64,000 bases of DNA from a bacterium (GTDB lineage Bacteria > Electryoneota > RPQS01 > DYHQ01): positions 62,001-126,000 of the forward strand of contig JAUXGA010000002.1 in NCBI GenBank assembly GCA_030622545.1, given 5' to 3'. Made by a program: the position numbers and the translations under genes. Of this stretch, positions 16,889 through 27,391 are shown in pieces. Position 1 is the stretch's first letter. Every line of letters starts with the position of its first letter. The notes under the pieces were generated by a model that worked only from the letters and a program-made list of their open reading frames with translations, did not search any database and had not been told where the DNA came from.

Positions 16889-17569
16889 ATGATTTTTGAA
16901 GATTGGGCAGCGGAAGAGCTGCAAAGCGATAAGTGGGAGATTCTTGAAACGCCCATACCAGATGCGGACACGTATCGATTTGAAGAACCGGCGGCGGAAG
17001 TGGAAGTTGACGAAGGCGCGGCGACGCTGCGCGTTAATCCGTTCACTCGCCAGGCCGACACATCGCCTTTGGATGACTTTAAGCATTTCGTGACCAGCAA
17101 GGAACCGATTGACGTGCCGGAAAGCGGTGTGCTGACCGTCGAAACGGAATTTACTGTGCGCGGTATTAATAACGATGCCATGATTCTGCGCGATTCGATG
17201 GCGGGTTTCTTCCTGCGTGATGCTGAGAGCGGTTTTGTTTTTGGTGCGGTGAGCAACGGCACGCTTGCCGGAGCCGTTGTAACAAGTCTTGCGCCTGAAG
17301 ATGAAACTCCTTTGGCGGCAGTTGTGGAAGCGTGGAAAAGGCTCTTGGGTGAGGAACGACATAAGTATGCGCTTCAATACGAGAAGAATATCGATAAAAT
17401 CAGTGTCTGGGTGGATGGGACGCTTGTCTATGCCGTGCGCGGTGTTCCGGTTAAGATTGACCGGATGCATCTCGGATTCGGCTTGCTGACATTAGGACGA
17501 GCGGGACAGCCGCTGCACGAACAGGGAATGGAACTGCAGTTAGGCGCGATAAAAATTCTTGGAACCTGA
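16889..17569 (+). CDS. Lectin/LamG-fold-like protein inserted between atpA and atpG
   Basis: A 226-residue cytosolic-looking protein with no signal peptide or membrane helix. It is beta-rich, with a central TVETEFTVRGINNDAMILRD, an Arg/Lys helix (VEAWKRLLGEERHKYALQYE) and then SVWVDGTLVYAVRGVPVKID, the strand pattern of concanavalin A-like jelly-roll domains. It may belong to the DUF6081-type group, though I cannot confirm that without a search. Nothing links it by motif to the ATPase. Its placement inside the operon, in the same direction and with a short gap, suggests co-expression. A family C repeat separates it from atpG. Confidence 0.7.
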   Translation: MIFEDWAAEELQSDKWEILETPIPDADTYRFEEPAAEVEVDEGAATLRVNPFTRQADTSPLDDFKHFVTSKEPIDVPESGVLTVETEFTVRGINNDAMILRDSMAGFFLRDAESGFVFGAVSNGTLAGAVVTSLAPEDETPLAAVVEAWKRLLGEERHKYALQYEKNIDKISVWVDGTLVYAVRGVPVKIDRMHLGFGLLTLGRAGQPLHEQGMELQLGAIKILGT

Positions 17570-17580
17570 GAATGAAATTA

Positions 17581-17602
17581 TTGCGCGTAAACCTGGCCGG
17601 AA
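17581..17602 (+). repeat. Family C repeat core (degenerate)
   Basis: TTGCGCGTAAACCTGGCCGG plus AA differs from the standard core at 13873 by only a few bases. It lies 12 bases after the stop of the lectin-fold-like gene and upstream of atpG. Confidence 0.7.
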
Positions 17603-17682
17603 TTGAATCTGGTAGTGCCGCACGGCAGTGCGCTTAGGCAGCTAACACCGCGAGAAGAATTGTTCAATCGTGAAAATAATCC

Positions 17683-18540
17683 ATGCCGTCTCTTAAGCAA
17701 ATAAAACGTCGCATCGGTTCCGTCACTTCAACGCAGCAGATTACGCGCGCGATGAAGTTGGTGGCGGCGGCGAGACTGCGCCGCGCGCAGGAGAATATCA
17801 TCAAGGCGAGGCCGTATTCTCTGAAGTTGCGGCAGGTGATACGCGAATTGGCGGCGCGCACGGATCGCAGTATTCATCCGCTTTTAGATGAGCGTCCGGC
17901 GAAGAATGTGGCGATTGTCGTTGTCACGGGAGATCGCGGACTCTGCGGCAGTTTCAATACGAATATTATCCGAGAAGCGCAGAAGGTGATGGAAGAAGAG
18001 AGCGAGGCAAAAGTTTCGCTCATTACTGTCGGCAGAAAAGGAACGGAATATTTTGCTCGCCGCAATTTCGATATAGCAGAATCCCTCTCCAATTTTTTCA
18101 ACGAACTTCACTTTTCCCATGCCGCCAAACTCGGTCAGATAATCGTTCAAGGCTATGAACGGCACGGGCTTGATCGGGTGTATCTGGTGTACAACGAATT
18201 TAAATCGGCGATTCAGCAGTTCGTTATTCGAGAACAGCTTCTGCCGATTATACCGGATGAATTCGAAGCGGGTGAAAGCCATACGGATTTCATTTTTGAG
18301 CCATCCGAATTAAAGATTTTGGATGCGATTTTGCCGCAGTATGTAAACGTTCAGCTTTGGCGGGTGCTCTTGGAATCCTACGCGGCGGTAATGGGAGCGC
18401 GGATGACGGCGATGGAGAATGCAACGGAAAGCGCCGCTGAATTGATTGACATGCTGACACTGCACTACAACAAAGCTCGTCAGGCGGCGATTACGACGGA
18501 ACTGCTCGAAGTCGTTTCCGGCGCGGAGAGTTTAAAATAA
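17683..18540 (+). CDS. atpG: ATP synthase F1 subunit gamma
   Basis: A 285-residue central rotor shaft. The N-terminal helix has IKRRIGSVTSTQQITRAMKL, a middle Rossmann-like part has VVTGDRGLCGSFNTNI, and the C-terminal helix has MTAMENATESAAELID, all family hallmarks. Length is normal. No good Shine-Dalgarno is visible before ATG 17683. The gene is flanked by foreign genes on both sides rather than by atpA and atpD. Confidence 0.97.
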   Translation: MPSLKQIKRRIGSVTSTQQITRAMKLVAAARLRRAQENIIKARPYSLKLRQVIRELAARTDRSIHPLLDERPAKNVAIVVVTGDRGLCGSFNTNIIREAQKVMEEESEAKVSLITVGRKGTEYFARRNFDIAESLSNFFNELHFSHAAKLGQIIVQGYERHGLDRVYLVYNEFKSAIQQFVIREQLLPIIPDEFEAGESHTDFIFEPSELKILDAILPQYVNVQLWRVLLESYAAVMGARMTAMENATESAAELIDMLTLHYNKARQAAITTELLEVVSGAESLK

Positions 18541-18631
18541 TCTTCAATTTCACTGTGAAACTTGAGCCCGCAAAGATAGCAACTTTATTGGATAGATATT
18601 GGATGAACGAAAGAGTGTAAAGGATTAACAA

Positions 18632-19215
18632 ATGACGTTACAGAATATGAATCAATCGCTCCGGGTCTCCATTTTTGTTGACGGCGCGAATATGTTTTAT
18701 ACCCAGAAAAAGGGATTGGGATGGTTTTTTGACCCAGGGAAGCTTTTGAAGACTTTGAAGGCGGAAGACGAACTCGCTGATGCGTTCTGGTATATGGGAG
18801 TGAAGCCCAGTCCGGAATCGCGTGACGAAAATTTTCTGCGCTACTTGGCGTATGCGGGCTACACGGTTCGCACGAAACAACTCAAGACCATTTTTGATCC
18901 GGAAAGTGGAGAGACGATACAGAAAGCGAATCTCGATATCGAAATCGTCATGGATATGTTCAACACTGTGGATAATTATCAAAAAGCGATTCTTTTATCC
19001 GGTGACGGCGATTTTGAACGAGCACTCGAATCGCTTCGCTCCCGGGGTAAACGCATCTGCGTGGTTTCCACACAGAACTGGATTGCCAGCGAGCTGCGCA
19101 TGGCGGTAGGGTCTCATTATATTGATTTGCAGGATATCCGCTCGCAAATCGAACGCACGGAACGGCCTCGTGAAATGGAAAACGAGATTCACAATGACAC
19201 GATTCATGATGAAGC

Positions 19216-19219
<4 letters not shown>
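18632..19219 (+). CDS. NYN-domain (LabA/DUF88) putative ribonuclease
   Basis: A 195-residue PIN-like NYN protein. Conserved acidic positions are visible in VSIFVDGANMFY (first Asp), KANLDIEIVMDMF (middle Asp/Glu) and ILLSGDGDFERALESL (last Asp pair), so the metal-dependent RNase site is intact. Relatives include LabA and the YacP and Mut7 groups, generally acting on RNA. The target is unknown. A weak promoter-like pair (TTGAGC at 18562, TTTATT at 18584) lies upstream, so this gene, its partner, atpD and atpC could have separate expression. Its stop overlaps the next gene by 4 bases. Confidence 0.85.
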
Positions 19220-21457
<2,238 letters not shown>

Positions 21458-21465
21458 TAAAATCC

Positions 21466-21864
21466 ATGCCTAAAACCTATAAGTTAGAAGTCATCAGCCC
21501 CGAGGGGAAGGTCTACGAGTCCGATGTGATTCATCTGATGGCTCCGGGGTTGGAAGGCGATTTCGGGATTTTGGCGGATCACGCGCCGATTATGGCGGCG
21601 CTGCGAGCGGGGAAGCTGCACGTGGACCAGACGGGGTCGTCATTTGATTTCGCGGTTTCCGGCGGCTATCTGGAGGGGCATGATAATTGTGTGGTGTTGC
21701 TGGCGGAAACGTGCGAACCAAAAGACGATATTGACGTGGAACGAGCGAAACTCGCCCGCGACCGAGCGTTGAAGCGGCTTAAGGATGCGCCAAAAGGCAC
21801 TGATTTCGATAAGGCACGAGCGGCATTGATGCGGGCTTTGAATCGCATTCGCGTCGCTGATTAG
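21466..21864 (+). CDS. atpC: ATP synthase F1 subunit epsilon
   Basis: A 132-residue subunit. The N-terminal beta-sandwich begins YKLEVISPEGKVYESDVIHL and includes GDFGILADHAPIMAALRAGK. The C-terminal helical hairpin (IDVERAKLARDRALKRLKDA) is present, so inhibitory control of hydrolysis is possible. ATG 21466 is chosen because it starts this fold; a longer frame back to 21409 overlaps atpD. It is the last gene of the ATPase cluster. No clear terminator follows. Confidence 0.95.
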   Translation: MPKTYKLEVISPEGKVYESDVIHLMAPGLEGDFGILADHAPIMAALRAGKLHVDQTGSSFDFAVSGGYLEGHDNCVVLLAETCEPKDDIDVERAKLARDRALKRLKDAPKGTDFDKARAALMRALNRIRVAD

Positions 21865-21968
21865 AAATATTATGCAGACAGGAACAAAAATTGCGTAAAA
21901 ATAGTTAAAGAGTTAGGCATCCTTTATGGCTATTAATAACAAGTACTAATCCAAGGAGGAAAGAAGAA

Positions 21969-22346
21969 ATGCCGGGAGGAAACAGAATGGGTCCCTTTGG
22001 CGCAGGGCCAAGAACAGGTCGAGGCGCAGGTTTTTGCGCCGGATATGATGCGCCGGGCTATGCGAATCCAGCTTTTGGCCGAGGATATGGAATGGGCGGC
22101 GGGAGAGGACGAGGCGGCGGCCACGGCTGGCGTCATTGGTTTTATGCAACAGGTCAACCCGGTTGGATGCGAGCAGGCGGAGGAGATCCGGGATATTACG
22201 CGGGTAGTGAGACTCCTTCTGCTCCGTTATCGCATGAACGAGAGCTTGAAGAGCTGAAAGCGCAGACGGCTTATTTCAAAGAAAACATCCAAGCTATCGA
22301 GAACCGAATTGCGGAACTCGAAACCTCGCGGAAAGAAGAGGGATAG
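21969..22346 (+). CDS. DUF5320-like Gly/Arg-rich small protein
   Basis: 125 residues. The N-terminus MPGGNRMGPFGAGPRTGRGA is the hallmark of DUF5320-type proteins. A low-complexity run of Gly, Arg and His (about residues 38-55) follows, then a C-terminal coiled coil (ERELEELKAQTAYFKENIQA). AAGGAGGAAAGAAGAA before ATG gives a very strong ribosome site. Such proteins often sit next to NifX/MinD-type ATPase genes in anaerobes, as here. Biochemical function unknown. A competing frame at 21997 lacks a ribosome site. Confidence 0.85.
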   Translation: MPGGNRMGPFGAGPRTGRGAGFCAGYDAPGYANPAFGRGYGMGGGRGRGGGHGWRHWFYATGQPGWMRAGGGDPGYYAGSETPSAPLSHERELEELKAQTAYFKENIQAIENRIAELETSRKEEG

Positions 22347-22412
22347 TCAGCTTCGGTGTATTTTTTGTTTTGGAGTGCACGGTTGCACCTGAAAATCGCT
22401 TAGAAATTATCA

Positions 22413-22487
22413 GGCCGGGGAACCGTCCGAAAGATGAATTGCTTTGCAGGTGATTCATGTTAAGGAGCGGTCCGGCTTTTCCTTTTT
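22413..22487 (+). promoter_or_regulatory. Structured RNA element or attenuator-like terminator
   Basis: GCCGG, bulge, ACCG and TCC (22413-22428) pair with GGA, CGGT and CCGGC (22465-22476), closed by an inner TGAAT/ATTCA arm and followed by TTTTCCTTTTT. It lies between the DUF5320-like gene and the MBL gene. It could be a terminator, or a leader that controls the downstream genes; no known riboswitch was recognised. Confidence 0.5.
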
Positions 22488-22523
22488 CTGCCTATCATAA
22501 GCTATAGAGACAATCCGACATAT

Positions 22524-23267
22524 ATGAATTCGAAAACATCTACAGTCAAGACACCGTTACGCGCTACAATCGTTTTTGACAATAATCCTTCCGCACCGAA
22601 TCTCGGAACTTCAATGGGGTTTGCGTGCATTATTACAGGATTCGAGAAGACGATTCTCTTTGATACCGGCAGCGATGGTCATTTGCTGCTTGCTAATATG
22701 CAGGCGCTTGGATACCAGCCTGAAGACATTGACGTCGTCTTTCTTTCACACGACCATTGGGATCATACGGATGGGTTGGAAGCTGTTCTTCAGCGCAATC
22801 CGAAAATCACAGTTTTCCTTCCGGCTGATTTTCCTTCTGATTTCAAGAACAGAATTCGCCTTGCGGGAGCCTCAGTTGAGGAAGTTACGCAGGCGCAGCA
22901 GATTTGTCCGGGGGTCTGGTCAACAGGCGTACTGGGTGATGGTATCCATGAGCATTCTCTCGTATGTTCGAGTCCGCAGGGTGCGGTTGTCATTACCGGC
23001 TGTGCGCATCCGGGTGTTGTGAAGATTATTGAAGTTGCCAAAAACATACATCCTGATATATATTTGGTCATGGGCGGCTTTCATTTAGGAGGCGCTTCGC
23101 TTGATGAGTTGCGCTTAACGGGTGAGCATTTCCGTCGTTTGGATGTGCGCCATGTTGCTCCATGCCATTGTTCGAGCCATGCGGCGCGCTCGCTGTTCAA
23201 GGAAATCTACGGCGCGGACGCCATGCTAATAGGTGTAGGATCCGAAATAACGATTCCTGAAGTTTGA
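22524..23267 (+). CDS. Metallo-beta-lactamase-fold hydrolase
   Basis: A 247-residue MBL-fold protein. The metal motif is VVFLSHDHWDHTDGLEA (HxHxDH), preceded by FEKTILFDTGSDGHLL, with further ligands likely in ITGCAHPGVVKI, VMGGFHLGG and APCHCSSHAA. This layout matches the COG1237 group, which includes an archaeal dihydropterin-ribofuranosyl-aminobenzene phosphate synthase and many uncharacterised bacterial members found beside NifX and MinD-like genes. The substrate is unknown. No good ribosome site is seen before ATG 22524. Confidence 0.85.
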   Translation: MNSKTSTVKTPLRATIVFDNNPSAPNLGTSMGFACIITGFEKTILFDTGSDGHLLLANMQALGYQPEDIDVVFLSHDHWDHTDGLEAVLQRNPKITVFLPADFPSDFKNRIRLAGASVEEVTQAQQICPGVWSTGVLGDGIHEHSLVCSSPQGAVVITGCAHPGVVKIIEVAKNIHPDIYLVMGGFHLGGASLDELRLTGEHFRRLDVRHVAPCHCSSHAARSLFKEIYGADAMLIGVGSEITIPEV

Positions 23268-23302
23268 AAATCCTCAGCTCATCCGGAAGTAATCTAATAT
23301 CT

Positions 23303-23372
23303 CGCCGAGCCGGGTTCAGCGCAGATGCCCGTGTACCAAACGACACAACTATCGCGCGTAACCCGGCCGGAA
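23303..23372 (+). repeat. Family C repeat, full-length copy 1
   Basis: A 70-base element: left arm CGCCGAGCCGGGTTCAGCGC and right core ATCGCGCGTAACCCGGCCGG are imperfect inverted arms (shared GCCGGGTT-GCGC in opposite senses). The copy at 32117 is nearly the same along its whole length. Confidence 0.8.
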
Positions 23373-23422
23373 TCTGAGAACAGTAATACCAATCTCAAAA
23401 TATTCAGCTAAGAGGTTTATCT

Positions 23423-23803
23423 ATGACGGATGAATCGAAAAAAGTTTCATCAGGAGATGCCGGTTCAGATTCGCGGATAGCGATTCCGGTTGACGACAGA
23501 AAGCTTTGCGCTCACTTCGGTCATTGCACGGTCTTTGCTTTCTTTGATGTGAAAAACAATGCTGTCGTTCGCAAGGAACTTATTCCAGCTCCACCGCACC
23601 AGCCGGGTTTGCTGCCGGCGTGGCTGCATGAACGGCAGGCAACTGTCATCATCGTCGGAGGGATGGGCACACGAGCGAAAGATTTGCTGGCGCAAAATGG
23701 AATTCAGGTGATTGACGGAGTTTCTCCCGATGATCCTGAAACCGTGGTGGCATCCTATCTGGCCGGTACGTTGGCGACTGGTGAAAGTTTTTGTGATCAT
23801 TAA
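23423..23803 (+). CDS. NifX/orange-protein-like (dinitrogenase cofactor) domain protein
   Basis: A 126-residue member of the NifX/NafY/Orp family, whose proteins carry Fe-Mo or Mo-Cu sulfide clusters. After a ~18-residue polar tail the domain starts RIAIPVDDRKLCAHFGHCTV (the FG and His positions are typical), then VIIVGGMGTRAKDLLAQNGI. It ends in TGESFCDH, with a terminal Cys and His that could bind metal. AGAGG precedes ATG 23423. A broken relative of its C-terminus lies at 28282-28389. Confidence 0.88.
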   Translation: MTDESKKVSSGDAGSDSRIAIPVDDRKLCAHFGHCTVFAFFDVKNNAVVRKELIPAPPHQPGLLPAWLHERQATVIIVGGMGTRAKDLLAQNGIQVIDGVSPDDPETVVASYLAGTLATGESFCDH

Positions 23804-23814
23804 TTTACGTTGGT

Positions 23815-24717
23815 ATGTCTGAAGAAACGACACTGACGCCGCGAGAAACCACCATCGCTTCTGCACGGAAAACTGTCACCTTCGCTGTCGGTGTAACGAT
23901 TGTTTTAGCGGCGATGAAAGCTGTCATCGGAGTGGTTTCCGGTTCTACGGGATTACTCGCCGACGCCCTGCACTCAATCGTGGATGTGATTGCACTCAGC
24001 GCATCGTGGTTCGGATTATGGCTCGCGGGAAAAGAACCGACCCAGCGATTTCCGTATGGATTTTATCGCGCGGAAACTCTGGCGGCGCTCGTGGCTTCCG
24101 GAGTGATTTTGCTTCTGGGCGTGTCCATTCTGCTTCAGGGGATTCACAAATTAAAAGCGCCTGTCGAGCTGCATCACTCGTGGCTTGCCTTGGGAGTAGC
24201 GCTTGTGTCTGCAGTCGTGGCGTTTTGGGTTTCGATGCGTTTGAAGCGAGTCGCGCGGCAAACTAATTCGCAGAGTCTTGACGCGACTGGCGACGAAGCA
24301 CGAATGGACTGCTTCACATCGCTGTTGGTTTTCGTGGGTGTTTTGGCGGCGAGTGTTGGCTTTCTTCGCGCTGACGCGATTGTGGCGATTCTGTTCTCGG
24401 GGCTTGTGCTCTGGATTGGAGGGAGGAATAGCTGGATAGCTCTTTTAAGCCTCATGGATGCTTCCGTGGATAAGCAGCTTGAAGAGGACGTAGCGGACAT
24501 TCTAATGCAAATTTCGGGAATTAAAAATACTCATAAGCTTCGCGCTCGCAGAGCGGGGCCGTTTTATTTTGTTGAAGGTCATATTCATGTACCGTCATCC
24601 ATGGATGTCGCCCGCAGCCACGCCCTCGCACACGAAGCAGAGCGAGTCGTCCGCCAAAAACGCCCCGAAGTCGAAGGCGTGATTTTACATGTGGAACCAT
24701 ATCAAGAGTCTGAGTAA
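23815..24717 (+). CDS. Cation diffusion facilitator (CDF) family metal exporter
   Basis: A 300-residue six-helix CDF transporter. Helix 2 has SGSTGLLADALHSIVDVIAL, where the D-x-x-x-D-type metal site falls (LLADALHSIVD), and helix 5 has DATGDEARMDCFTSLLVF. The C-terminal cytosolic domain (after residue ~215) contains the HIHVPSSMDV region of the family. The substrate could be Zn, Mn, Fe or Co; the site does not tell. It starts 11 bases after the NifX gene, so the two are likely co-expressed. Confidence 0.92.
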   Translation: MSEETTLTPRETTIASARKTVTFAVGVTIVLAAMKAVIGVVSGSTGLLADALHSIVDVIALSASWFGLWLAGKEPTQRFPYGFYRAETLAALVASGVILLLGVSILLQGIHKLKAPVELHHSWLALGVALVSAVVAFWVSMRLKRVARQTNSQSLDATGDEARMDCFTSLLVFVGVLAASVGFLRADAIVAILFSGLVLWIGGRNSWIALLSLMDASVDKQLEEDVADILMQISGIKNTHKLRARRAGPFYFVEGHIHVPSSMDVARSHALAHEAERVVRQKRPEVEGVILHVEPYQESE

Positions 24718-24762
24718 CCCGTTTATGTTGTTTTTTCAGGCGAATTTGAACAAGCGCAAATC

Positions 24763-25785
24763 ATGCTGATTGAAGTTTTTCAAGAAGCGGTGATGATTAC
24801 GAGTTTCGTTTTTTTGATGATGCTCGTGATTGAATACGTGAATGTTCTGACGGCAGGAAAGTGGCGCCACTCTCTGGCGAAGCGTAGGCTCGGGCAGTAT
24901 CTGGTGGGAGCGCTGTTAGGAGCATTGCCGGGATGTTTAGGCGCTTTCACGGTGGTGTCGCTCTATGCGCACGGTATCGTTACGGTCGGAGCGCTGGTGA
25001 CGACGATGATTGCGACGAGCGGGGACGGAGCGTTCGTGATGTTCGCGCTGTTTCCGGGGAAAGCGCTCCTGTTGACGGTGATTCTAATCGTTGTCGGAAT
25101 TGTTGCCGGGTGGATTGTGGACAGGCTCCTGCGTAAGAGAACCACTCGCCGGGCACTTGGATGTGATGGATTCGAATTGCATGAGGAGGTTGGCGGCGAA
25201 GTTATCTGGGTGGGGAATATCATCGGTCAATGGAAACGCTGCTCTCTGGCGCGCGGCGCTTTGGCCGCAGGATTACTGCTGTTTCTCTTCGCGCTTCTGA
25301 CGGGTCATGTTGGTCCCGATGAGTGGAATTGGGTGCGCATGACGCTCCTTTTTGTGGGAGTGGTGGGATTGTTTATCGTGACGACGGTTTCCGACCATTT
25401 TCTGGAGAAGCATCTCTGGGAACATGTCGTGCAGCGGCACTTGCCCAAGATCTTCTTGTGGACATTTGGAGCGCTGATTGTTCTGGAATTGCTCATCTAT
25501 TATGCGAATGTTGAATCGTGGATTCAGCAGGGACGGATAGCGATTTTACTGGCGGCATGTTTGGTCGGACTTATTCCGCAGTCGGGACCTCATTTGATTT
25601 TCGTAACGATGTTCGCTCAAGGAGTGATTCCTTTCAGCGTCCTTCTGGCCAGTTCCGTTGTGCAGGACGGGCACGGAATGCTACCGCTGCTGGCGCATTC
25701 GCGTCGAGGCTTTATCGTGGTGAAGGCGATTAATTTCATCGTCGGATTTATCGTGGGATTGGTTGGATATTTCGGAGGATGGTAG
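24763..25785 (+). CDS. Putative 10-TM heavy-metal/manganese exporter (ArsP_2-like)
   Basis: A 340-residue protein with about ten membrane helices in two similar halves. Half one has LVGALLGALPGCLGAFTVVS and MIATSGDGAFVMFALFPGKA; half two has LLAACLVGLIPQSGPHLIF and SSVVQDGHGMLPLLAHSRR. The paired P-G-C and S-G-D / Q-D-G-H motifs fit the putative manganese or heavy-metal exporter group. Together with the CDF gene directly upstream it implies metal efflux linked to the Fe-S/Mo genes around it. Actual substrate not shown. Confidence 0.82.
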   Translation: MLIEVFQEAVMITSFVFLMMLVIEYVNVLTAGKWRHSLAKRRLGQYLVGALLGALPGCLGAFTVVSLYAHGIVTVGALVTTMIATSGDGAFVMFALFPGKALLLTVILIVVGIVAGWIVDRLLRKRTTRRALGCDGFELHEEVGGEVIWVGNIIGQWKRCSLARGALAAGLLLFLFALLTGHVGPDEWNWVRMTLLFVGVVGLFIVTTVSDHFLEKHLWEHVVQRHLPKIFLWTFGALIVLELLIYYANVESWIQQGRIAILLAACLVGLIPQSGPHLIFVTMFAQGVIPFSVLLASSVVQDGHGMLPLLAHSRRGFIVVKAINFIVGFIVGLVGYFGGW

Positions 25786-25831
25786 ATATTCAGATCGAGT
25801 TGAGAACCATAAGAAAAGCAGGAAGTTCCCT

Positions 25832-25945
25832 ATGAAATATCTGGTTGCCGCAACAGCGGCTGATTTGAATGCAAACGTTCACATAACTCAGAGGAGATGC
25901 AATGAAAGTAGCCATTACCGCCAAAGGAAACGATCTCAAGAGTGA
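25832..25945 (+). pseudogene. N-terminal remnant of a NifX-like gene
   Basis: A 37-codon frame with a good ribosome site (AGGAAG). Its first 17 residues, MKYLVAATAADLNANVH, match the start of the intact gene at 28420 (MKFLVAATAPDLSAKIH). After that the sequence changes to unrelated residues (ITQRRCNESSHY) and runs into the next NifX gene, ending at 25945. It looks like a paralogue lost by deletion down to its first ~50 bases. A short peptide may still be translated. Confidence 0.75.
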
Positions 25946-26261
25946 AGTAGAGCCCCGTTTCGGACGCTGCCAGTGGTTTTTATTGGTGGACATCGATACG
26001 AATGAAGTCGAGGTCATTGATAATACCGAGAACGTGAATCGTGCAGGCGGAGCGGGGATTGGAGCGACCGAGCTCATTGCAAGCAAGGGAGCGGAAGCTC
26101 TCATAACGGGACATTGCGGCCCCAATGCGTTCACGACTTTGAACGCGGCTGGCATAAAGGTGTTTCTTGGAGGTCAAGGTCGTGTGGAAGAGATGCTCGA
26201 GAAACTTAAAAAGGGCGAGCTTCAGGCAGTAGAAGCTCCAGACGTGAAAGGTCATTGGTGA
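25902..26261 (+). CDS. NifX/orange-protein-like domain protein
   Basis: A 119-residue single-domain member of the dinitrogenase iron-molybdenum cofactor family. It begins MKVAITAKGNDLKSEVEPRF with the usual PRFGRC motif, then GHCGPNAFTTLNAAGIKVF, and ends with a short charged tail. Conserved Cys and His positions suggest cluster binding. Such proteins occur as stand-alone units next to MinD-type ATPases in archaea and anaerobic bacteria. GAGGAGATGC precedes the ATG. Its start overlaps the end of the remnant frame. Confidence 0.9.
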   Translation: MKVAITAKGNDLKSEVEPRFGRCQWFLLVDIDTNEVEVIDNTENVNRAGGAGIGATELIASKGAEALITGHCGPNAFTTLNAAGIKVFLGGQGRVEEMLEKLKKGELQAVEAPDVKGHW

Positions 26262-26297
26262 GTTCGTCAGAACTTTAAACTCTGAAGGAGAAAGAAA

Positions 26298-26495
26298 ATG
26301 CAAAGAGGCGGTGGATCGCAAGGGGGTCGTGGTGCAGGTGGCCGTGGTCTCGGACGAAAAGGCGGTGGTTCCGGAGCAGGACCTGCGGGCGAATGTGTAT
26401 GCCCAAAATGCGGTGCGACAGTGCCACACCAACAGGGAGTCCCGTGCTTGGAAGTTCAGTGCCCCAAGTGCGGATCCCGCATGACTCGCAAGTGA
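26298..26495 (+). CDS. Gly-rich zinc-ribbon peptide
   Basis: A 65-residue protein. The first half is nearly all Gly, Arg, Lys and Ser (for example [20 protein letters not shown]). The second half is a zinc ribbon with two CPKCG knuckles ([14 protein letters not shown] and [10 protein letters not shown]) separated by about 20 residues. GAAGGAGAAAGAAA gives a strong ribosome site. Small ribbons of this type occur in NifX/MinD clusters. It may bind zinc or an Fe-S cluster and act as a partner of the following ATPase, with which its stop codon overlaps an alternative GTG start. Confidence 0.82.
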   Translation: MQRGGGSQGGRGAGGRGLGRKGGGSGAGPAGECVCPKCGATVPHQQGVPCLEVQCPKCGSRMTRK

Positions 26496-26515
26496 GTTCT
26501 GAATCGCGCATTGTC

Positions 26516-27391
26516 ATGACGATTGCTGTCGCCAGTGGAAAGGGCGGTACAGGTAAAACTACCATTGCGACAAATCTCGCTGCTGTGTTCGCGTCGCGTG
26601 GATGCACAACAGCTTATGTCGATTGCGACGTGGAAGCACCCAACGGTCACATCTTTTTAAAACCGAAGATTGCTCAGAGTTGGACTTCCGGTGTCCCGAC
26701 ACCTAAAATTGATGCAGAGAAATGCGATGGTTGCGGTGAGTGCGGAAAGATTTGTCAGTTCAGTGCCATCGTTGTGATTAAGGGAAAGGTTTTAACTTTT
26801 CCTGATCTATGTCATGGCTGTGGGGGATGCAGTCTTGTCTGTCCGATGCATGCAATTGAAGAAGTTGAGCACGAAATTGGGACAGTGGAAGTAGGCCTAT
26901 CGGGAGAGATAAAATATATCGCCGGTCGCTTGCGCATCGGTGAGGCAATGTCTCCTCCTCTCATCCGGGCGGTTAAGTTGGAGATACCGTCGGATAGCAT
27001 TGTGCTGATCGATTCGCCTCCCGGAACATCGTGTCCGATGATTGAAGCTGTGCGCGGTGCCGATTATGTTGTGCTGGTTACCGAACCCACGCCCTTTGGG
27101 CTGAACGATTTGAAGCTGGCGGTTGAAACGGTTAGAGAATTGTCACGACCCTTTGGGGTTGTCATTAACCAATGTGATATTGGAGATAGTCAAGTTGAAG
27201 CTTACTGCCGGAAAGAGGAAATACCGATTCTGGAACAAATTCCACATGACCGAAGTGTAGCGGAAGATTACTCGAGGGGCCATCTTCTGGTAGAAAGCTC
27301 AAAGGACATGAGAGCATATTTCAACAGGTTAGCGGATAAAGTTTTAGCTGCGAATAGGGAATCATCAACAAGTAAGTCGGCCTCGTTGTGA
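26516..27391 (+). CDS. MinD/Mrp-type ATPase with ferredoxin insert (first copy)
   Basis: A 291-residue deviant-Walker P-loop ATPase. The N-terminus MTIAVASGKGGTGKTTIATN holds the signature Lys box and is followed by YVDCDVEAPNGHIFL. Two 4Fe-4S motifs (CDGCGECGKICQ and CHGCGGCSLVCP) are inserted around residues 65-110. The C-terminal part has VLIDSPPGTSCPMIEAV and LVTEPTPFGLND. This is the paired Nbp35/Mrp-like ATPase found with orange-protein genes, expected to handle Fe-S or mixed-metal cluster transfer. ATG 26516 starts the conserved domain; GTG 26492, overlapping the previous stop, is an alternative. Confidence 0.93.
   Translation: MTIAVASGKGGTGKTTIATNLAAVFASRGCTTAYVDCDVEAPNGHIFLKPKIAQSWTSGVPTPKIDAEKCDGCGECGKICQFSAIVVIKGKVLTFPDLCHGCGGCSLVCPMHAIEEVEHEIGTVEVGLSGEIKYIAGRLRIGEAMSPPLIRAVKLEIPSDSIVLIDSPPGTSCPMIEAVRGADYVVLVTEPTPFGLNDLKLAVETVRELSRPFGVVINQCDIGDSQVEAYCRKEEIPILEQIPHDRSVAEDYSRGHLLVESSKDMRAYFNRLADKVLAANRESSTSKSASL

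Noticed and set aside
21997-22257. Overlapping frame in the DUF5320-like gene
   Set aside because: It lacks a ribosome site and only reads the Gly/Arg repeat region in another frame.
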